Shown: positions 57,171 to 64,000 of the stretch, piece after piece
Numbering within the stretch: position 1 is the stretch's first letter
How the letters are laid out: each line of letters starts with the position of its first letter
Assembly: GCF_020921035.1 (NCBI RefSeq)
Contig: NC_063150.1
Coordinates: forward strand, 33,031,826 to 33,095,825
DNA: 64,000 nt
Reading direction: 5' to 3'
DNA from: Rhodamnia argentea
Taxonomy: Eukaryota; Streptophyta; Magnoliopsida; Myrtales; Myrtaceae
The notes under the pieces: model-generated
What the model was told of the DNA's origin: nothing
The model's database searches: none
Seen by the model: only the letters and a program-made list of their open reading frames with translations
Program-made: the position numbers and the translations under genes

Positions 57171-57202
57171 AGGAATGAAGAGAGAGAGAGAGAGAGAGAG
57201 AG

Positions 57203-58400
57203 TGGGAAGCGCCAAAACTCGCCTGCACCTGGGACCACATGAATCAGGTCCATCGTGGCCGTTGATCATTGGGCCTCGCATGTGGTTACCATTTAATCGG
57301 CGGGTTGGTTCTGCTTAGGTCCCCCGGACCTGGGTAACAGGCAAAAATTTCTCGAGTCGGAAGAATCATGGCTTATTTATGCCTTTACGGTTATTACAAT
57401 GGATTGCGGGATGTCGAGTTCCGGAAGGACCAGAAAAAAAAAAAAAAAAACAAAAGAGGTCGGAAAAGAAATATAAAGTGGGTCCGCCGAGTCGTTGTTG
57501 GTCAGCGCACGACAGCGACGGATAGAAAAAATAATTTGTATTAATATCTGCGTATTAAACCATGCTACGAAATTTCATAATTTGTGATTGGGCTTCTGGA
57601 AGTAAAATACCCGTACCAACCAATATCCATATTCAGGGATGTTTATCTATAATATTATTTATCAAGATTCACCCGAATTTTTTTAATCTAAGTGAATACC
57701 ACAAGTTTTAAGCTTTCCACCGATCCTTACCAATGCACCATTGGTCGAGAAGTTATTGCACGGTTTAAGATCACGTCGACTAATATCATCTCGATCAATA
57801 ATCATGTGAATCTAAATGTGAAACTCATATGATCTACGCTACGATGAAGATAAACGAGTAAATCTTATAATATTTTCCACGCATCCGCAATAGATGATAA
57901 GTACTTTCATGGCTAATAATATCCCTTCCAACCATGCCTTTGGCTGACGGGATACTACGTTACGGACGAAAGCATGACCCCCTTTTTTTTTTTTATCTTC
58001 TTCTCTTTTATTTGCTTTTCGAAGGTCGGTCAAAGAGGGAAAGAAAAAAAAAGAGAGAGAGAGAGAGAAGAGAAGGTCATGGAGTTTTAGGGTTTCAAGG
58101 ATGGTTCTATCGCTCTAGTACTATGTAGGGGCAATTAATAAAGATCATCATGTCTCGGTCCCAAAATTGAGATGTGACGGGTCGCAACTTGTAGGGTTCT
58201 TTGAATTCAGTCTTAGGTAATTGTCCCCAAAAAAAAAAAAAAAAAAAGAGAATTCAGTCTTAGGTACGAAAATACAAAAAAAAAATAAGAATCAAACTTT
58301 CAAAACTTCGGGTTTTTTTAGGCCATTTGCCTATTATGAGTTCCAATAATGATGCCTTTTTTTTTTTTCTTTTTGTGTTTGTTGGCCTTTGAATAGTTTT
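57203..58400. other. Glutaredoxin promoter side and intergenic DNA
   Basis: No gene seen. A-runs at 57434 and 58228, and a GA tract at about 58041-58070. Confidence 0.4.
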
Positions 58401-58566
58401 TGAAAGGTGGCTAAGGACTCGCACGGTAACACTTCTCTCCGAGAAATCGACTTTTGATCGGAAGTTGATTTGTCTACTTCTCCTCAAAAGTAGAAGTTGA
58501 TTTCTCTACTACTGCTCCGGATTGACTTCTGATCATAAAAATTCGTTTAGTAACAGTTGAAAATTT

Positions 58567-58770
58567 CTACTTTTGAAACATTATTAATAAAATTTTCGGC
58601 GGCGATGGTCGACGGCGGCAGTGATAGTCGGCGGCCGTGGCGATGATCGGTGGCGGCGGCGATCGGTGGCGGCGGTCGGCGGCGATGGCGGGGGCAGCAG
58701 CAAGGGACAGTAGCGGGCGGTGGCGGGCAACCGGTGGGGCGTGGTCAGCGACCGGCGGTCGCAACAATGG
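58567..58770. repeat. GGCGGC/GATGGC-type low-complexity tract
   Basis: Repeated 'ggcggcgatcggtggcgg' words on +. The Pro/Arg-rich minus-strand and Gly/Arg-rich plus-strand translations are low-complexity artefacts. Confidence 0.6.
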
Positions 58771-58802
58771 TGGTATGTTTTGTATTTTTTATGATTCTAT
58801 GA

Positions 58803-59437
58803 CAGAGAAATATGTTTGATAAAAACCTAATTGAAATAGAAATCCATTTGGTAAAAAAATTGACTTATTGTATGATTTTTTATTTATGGTAAGATTTTTT
58901 ACTTCTGAAGGATTTTTGGTCAATTTTGAGAAGTAAAAAATTTCATTTCTATCAGAAAAATGAAATTTTTGAAGGGATTTCATGCGGGCCCTAACTCCCA
59001 CTGAATGCGCCAGCCGTGAAAATGATGGTACGTTTTGTATTTTTTATGATTCTATGACGCAAGGGGATCAAAAGTGATTATTATTATTATTATTTGCGAC
59101 AAATCAAAAGTGATTAAATTAAAAAGGAGAAATATGACGCAGAAATTAGGATGAGGAGGAGGGGGAGGTGGATTTCTATTTCAATTAGGTTTTTATCAAA
59201 TATATTTCTCTGCTAGAAGGAAATGAAATTTTTGAAGTGATTTCATACGGGCCCTAACTCCCATTGAATGCGCCAGCCGTGAAAATGATGGTACGTTTTG
59301 TATTTTTTTATTGATTCTATGACGCAAGGGGATCAAAAGTGATTATTATTATTATTATTTGCGACAAATCAAAAGTGATTAAATTAAAAAGGAGAAATAT
59401 GACGCAGAAATTAGGATGAGGAGGAGGGGGAGGTGGA
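58803..59437. repeat. Inverted and tandem duplication complex
   Basis: A 42-bp segment at 58803-58844 recurs inverted at 59171-59212 with one mismatch. A 215-bp segment at 58958-59172 is repeated in direct orientation at 59221-59437 with a few changes, offset by 263 bp. Both units contain 'cgggccctaactccca', an ATT microsatellite and a GA-rich end. The junction piece between the tandem copies is the inverted 42-bp segment. Confidence 0.8.
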
Positions 59438-60435
59438 GGGGAGAGGGGACATGAAGAACAGGCTTTTTCAGGAGGATTTGTTGGTTAGAATTTGGGATTT
59501 TTCATCAGACGGCTGTCCCCGTCCTTGCTGTCCGCACCATGCCTGTTCATCTGCCACGTGTCCCTCCCTCCAGCCCTGAGCATTTTCATCTTCGTTTTTT
59601 TTTTTTTTTGTGGGGGGTTAGCTTTACCTTTTTAGCCTCCTAACCAAGTATAGTATAGGAACATTATTTGACCTAAACCTCGATTTATTGCCGTAGCAGG
59701 TGGTAGGGATGTTCTGTTCTTTTTACTGGAATGTCTTCACCGTGCAGTATTTGTACGACGTGGTGTTTTTTCATGTAATGTGTTGACCCGAGGGATCTTT
59801 GGGGGACCATATGATTCGTTTATTGCACTATTGTCTAGATATACAAACACGTACACATATATGTTATGTATTATTTATATTTTTTAGTCGCATGAAGTGC
59901 TTTCGCATGATGCACGGCCTTGATTACTCTTTCGTTCTCCCCCAACCCGCCTTCGTTGCTCGTTCGAAAAATCGATTGACTGCCTCGGTCGACAGTGACA
60001 TACACGACTTATGTGAAATCGGGGACAAAAAGAAAATTCCACAGGGTCATGTGATTAAAAAAGTTCTTTTGGATGGATGAACTCGAAAGTCAAAAGCATT
60101 AAACCACATCCGAAAGTTTGAGAAAACGTTTCCCATCTTCGAGTTGTCGTCGAATGTTCGAAGGATTGGAAGAGATGAGTTCGAATTTGGAAGGGGAACA
60201 AGTTGTTGAGAAAAAAAAAAGGAAGATTTTGGTGAATATTCTTTGTCTATTCATCAAGATATGAATATTCTCCATAAAATATTGGATTTGGTCGGTCTCT
60301 CTCTCTTCATTTTATTGAAGAAATGTTAATAAAAGAATAAGAATAATCCTCTTATGCACCTAATAATCTCTACGTACTAGCAGTAGCAGAAGCATCAATT
60401 TGTTATCTGATCCAGCATCAAACCAGGCGGTCTGT
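59438..60435. other. Intergenic, no gene seen
   Basis: The frame at 59799-60080 (+) is not recognisable. T and A runs only. Confidence 0.35.
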
Positions 60436-61628
60436 ACCTGCAGAAGTTGTAAGAACATGGCGTTTCATTTCTATCTGCTTTTATCCCAAGTAGGAGATGA
60501 TTCCCAACAACCCCCAGCCCCCCATATCCTAAAATATGTTTTTATATTGAGATAATGACACTAACGATTCCCAAACTTCATTTCAATATGATTTTTAAAC
60601 TTTTGAAATATGTTCAATTTAATCTCAAAACTATATGAAAATATTGCGATGTTGTCCTTCTATTAGTTCAAACTTAGGACCGACAACGAATATTTTCTTA
60701 TGGTACGTAGACTATATATACCAAACGTCCAGGGATCCATTTAACAAATTAAAAGTTCATGAATCACGTTGCATATTAAGCTACCGTTTAGGGAAGTTCG
60801 GCTAAAGCCAAAACGATGGACGTATGGAGAAGTTCGGGATTTTTATGCAACTGAGGCTTTTTAATGTCCATTTGGACCGCAAGGATTCTCTATTCAAAAC
60901 GAGACATGTCCGGGGAACATACAGTTCAGACTTCAGACAAAGTATCCCCACAGAGTAATGAATTGAGTCAGCGAACAGTCGTCCGTACAGAAGACGTTCC
61001 CACCTGCAGAAGTTGTAAGAACATGGCGTTTCATTTCTATCTGCTTTTGTCCCAAGTAGGAGATGATTCCCAACGACACCCAGCCCAACCACCCCCCTTT
61101 TCTCCTTCCTCCCATGCACCTGTCGCTAGATCTTAAAATATATTTTTATATTGAGATAATGACACGAATGATTCGTAAACTTTCGAAACATATTCAATTT
61201 AATCTCAGAATTATATGAAAAATATTGCGATGTTGTTCTTTCATTAATTCAAGCCTATGGTCGACATCGAATATTTTCTCCGCCCGGCTAAAGCCGAAAC
61301 GATGGACGTACGGAGAAGTTCGGGGTTTTTTATGCAACTGAGGCTTTATAACGTCCATTTTGACTCCAAGGATTCTCGATTCACAACGAGATATGTCCGG
61401 GAAACATTACAGCGTTCTCGAATACAGATTGCCCGGAAATCGCTTGAGCGTGCAATCGTTGGGATCTTGTTTATTTCACCCAACGTTGACTTGAATACTC
61501 AAAATTTCGCTTATTTATTTATTTATTTTTGTTTCGGACGCTGAACAAAACCGGACGGAGGGAGCAGAGGAGAGGACAGCAAGTGGAGCACAGGGGGTCG
61601 TCCGTACAGAAGATGGTCCCGCCTGCAA
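60436..61628. repeat. Tandem segmental duplication, two units plus a partial third
   Basis: Unit 1 (60436-60924) and unit 2 (61002-61412) share 'acctgcagaagttgtaagaa', 'gtaggagatgattcccaac', 'gcgatgttgt', 'aaacgatggacgta' and 'tatgcaactgaggcttt' in the same order. Unit 1 has an extra block of roughly 100 bp (about 60690-60795) that is family-E like. The junction word gtccgtacagaaga (about 60981) recurs at about 61600, marking a partial third unit. The minus-strand frame across unit 2 (60802-61119) has no recognisable family. Confidence 0.75.
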
Positions 61629-61832
61629 TTCGATGTTTTCGTTTTGGGTGGGCGAGGGGGGAAGGCGATGTCTTTTTCTCGAACCCTTTTTAAGTTTCCC
61701 AGAAAATTTACAGAGGGAAAGAAAGAGACGAGAAAAAAGGAAAACGATACGGTGGGATTGTGCTTGTCGGCCCTCTTATGGTCGGTCCCTGTTACAACCT
61801 TCTGAGTTCTGACGTTAGACACCGTCCGCCCT

Positions 61833-61864
<32 letters not shown>

Positions 61865-62971
61865 GATATTAAAAGTAGTTAGGTATCTTTTTTCTTATTT
61901 ATTTATTTATCCTGTTTATTCCCAATGTCTGAATTTTTCCCCTTTCCATTTTTTTTACAGATAAGTCGTGGGATGTGGCAGGGATTTTTCTGGGAAAGAA
62001 AATGACTTTTGGGAAGTGGGTCACAGTTTGGTCGGTGGCTTCACTGTTCCTAACTTCCTATTTGAAATATTCTTCACTCACGATTAAAAGGAGAATATTT
62101 GAAATTCATTTGCTATCAAAGCACGGGAAGTCACCGAGTTCAAATCTTTTCGGGCTCTATTCGCCTTTCTAATTAAATATGTCCACGCTCGGTACTAGGT
62201 AAAAGACCACACGGGTAATATATGGGTTGTTGCGGCCCAGACTCAGAGCCTCGATGTATAAAGGAGTGGTGATCGGTTTATAAATGTGAAAGAAAAAGCC
62301 GGGGGCCCAAGACCACCCATCACTCCACACATGCGTCGTTATGTATATATATTGTAACAAGTTTTCGGGTTTCTCGATGCTAAATAACTAAAATGTAAAT
62401 GGATTGGAGGATGGAAACGCTAATATCATAGGATGAGAATTTGAAATTTGAAGCATCGTGATGCCTTTCTTCGCCGTAAAAGAATATGCGAATTCGAGAA
62501 AAATGTCCGGGATGAGGAGGAAAATTTTTAGAAGGTCCGCTTAAGAATTCTTTAATTAAAACACCGGTAAAGTAATCCTTCTTTTTAATAATAAATCGGG
62601 AGAAAGACCGCGTCAAGCGAATACAAATTTAAAATTTTTAGAAGATAGTTTTAAGAAGAAGGAAAAATGATGTAAGCACGTGGTAAGATTATGCGACATG
62701 TTGGGAACTAGGATTTATTTTTTGGGGGGAGTGTAATTATGATGTTGGGGGAGGTTAAGGCAGCAAAAGAACATGTCCCCCACACGATGCCGTTGAAGTG
62801 CTCACACTAATTCATAATCCGAGGGATCGCATTTGCATGTCGGCTTATTGCAAATTCATTATTAAATTCTATAATGTGCGATTTATTTATCTTTTATTAA
62901 AAGAATAACGAGGTACACAAAAGAGCGACGAATAAGAAGAAAAAAAACAAAGGAAACTTAGGAGGACGTAT
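61629..62971. other. Intergenic, no gene seen
   Basis: Contains a (GA)n microsatellite at 61839-61864. Open frames at 61523-61822, 61975-62172 and 62169-62616 show nothing recognisable. Confidence 0.35.
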
Positions 62972-63204
62972 GCTTTGTTTGTTTCACGAAAAATGAATGA
63001 TATGGAAAATAATTTCCTAAACATGACCGCTTGTGTTGCTTACGTAAATGAATGAATGAAAAATATTTTAATCGTTCGCGAAATATTTGGATATAAATTA
63101 CTATCGAAAGTGAAAATATTTATTAATTATTTGAAGCGATAAAAGCAATCGTTTTCATGAAAATATTTGAAAAATCATTTTATTTTTCACAAAACAAACA
63201 AAGC
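62972..63204. mobile_element. MITE of the 'gtttgtttcrcgaaa' family
   Basis: Left end gctttgtttgtttcacgaaa; right end, inverted, gctttgtttgttttgtgaaa. The terminal inverted repeats are near perfect over 13 bp with a continuing weaker match. The 233-bp interior is AT-rich with 'gcgataaaagcaatcg'. This is the best-preserved copy of the family in the window. Confidence 0.7.
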
Positions 63205-63644
63205 TCTAGCATGTTATAACTTAGGAACCACTTCAATCTGCTTCTTGGCTGCAGCTCCTTGCTCCGGTGCTGACACAATGATAAGTTGATATGTTTTATG
63301 CAATAACGCATGTAAGAAGATAAGTCATATACAAATTAGAGCTCTATCCTTTATCTCCACGGGCGTTCCGACCCAAGGAAACGGGTCGATTTTCATATTA
63401 CGATACGTTCTCGGTCACAAACAAAAATCGATACATTGAAAATCATAAAATTTTCTCCATCGATTTTGAGAGCGCCTTGAAATAATTTTTTACTCAAATC
63501 CGCACAATAATTCCGATTTCAAATTTTTTTTTTTCTAAAATATGGCTTTTGAGATAAATTATTATTTTTTTATTTGGCTGTTCTTAACTTTACTTCCTTA
63601 AATTTGCAAAATTTTCCAAAATACGAGGGCAGCACTTAGAAATT

Positions 63645-63691
<47 letters not shown>

Positions 63692-64000
63692 CTCGTGACT
63701 CATCAATCATCATCATACGAAGCAAAGACTGACGCAAACCCCAACCCCTTTCCCCGAAACGACGACAAGTCCCGCTTTATCGACTGCAGCTCGAGCCGCT
63801 AAAGCAAAAAACGACACGACGGCTTTTCTCAGCCTTTGTTCCTCCCCTCCCCCTCCCACTCCCACCCTTCCCTAACAGCTGACGTTATCTCTCTCAGCGT
63901 TGACTGCTTTTAACCCCTTTTTTCCCTAAATCGATCTTTGACTTGATCATTCTTAATTTTTACTTTTTGAACCATAAATAATTATCAAACCTATGGGGGC
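63205..64000. other. Intergenic, CT microsatellite
   Basis: A (TC)n tract of about 21 units at 63647-63689. Downstream, C-rich sequence with 'gttgactgc' and 'tttgacttgatc' words could belong to the promoter or leader of a gene beyond the window. No coding sequence is visible. Confidence 0.4.

Noticed and set aside
1-64000. Biosynthetic gene cluster or novel multi-gene system
   Set aside because: The eight intact genes belong to unrelated pathways, each with its own promoter and ordinary plant intron structure. Nothing indicates a co-functioning cluster.

Overview
This is a plant nuclear genomic window. Multi-exon genes with GT-AG introns, plant-only families (WRKY, GRAS, BAHD, P-class PPR, CC-type glutaredoxin, DUF3339) and dense nested transposon remnants point to a eudicot. 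The GRAS gene is a full-length RAM1, which is usually lost in plants that do not host arbuscular mycorrhiza, so the source is probably a mycorrhizal host and not a Brassicaceae. The general look of the repeats reminds me of Myrtales (Eucalyptus-like), but I cannot verify that without a search.

Layout. From 1 to about 19.7 kb the window is gene-poor and transposon-rich. It holds one small DUF3339 membrane-protein gene (2067-2276, +) and one WRKY75/45-type gene with a 1.5 kb intron (7727-9821, -). From 19.7 to 41.5 kb it is gene-rich: an ACR4-type four-ACT-domain protein (20177-23355, +), a PPR protein orthologous to Arabidopsis At5g14080 (24239-26273, +), the 15-exon ARP2 gene (27844-34824, +), an omega-hydroxyacid O-feruloyl transferase of the suberin pathway (37350-39062, +), and a secreted Ole e 1-like protein (40617-41480, -). 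From 41.5 to 64 kb it becomes sparse again: RAM1 (46259-48652, +), a CIPK-kinase pseudogene fragment (50955-51239, +), LINE remnants, and a ROXY1-type glutaredoxin (56649-57029, -).

The genes are not an operon or an obvious biosynthetic cluster. Each has its own promoter; four plausible TATA boxes were located. RAM1, the suberin acyltransferase and WRKY75 are all relevant to roots, but co-regulation cannot be read from the sequence.

The repeat layer is the least standard part. At least four unrelated inverted-repeat families have arms built of short internal subrepeats that flip orientation at a centre. For two of these families I can read 9-bp target-site duplications at individual copies (perfect at 588-941 and 17974-18438; 8 of 9 at 10921-11360 and 43709-44247), which places them in the Mutator-like superfamily. 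A 201-bp hAT element with a perfect 8-bp duplication is nested inside one such copy, and a 1.1-kb PIF/Harbinger-like element with TAA duplications lies at 3432-4539. Two local segmental duplications (58.8-59.4 kb and 60.4-61.6 kb) are of unknown nature.

No tRNA, rRNA or CRISPR was seen. Gene structures were deduced by eye from splice sites, reading phase and remembered family sequences, with no transcript evidence.
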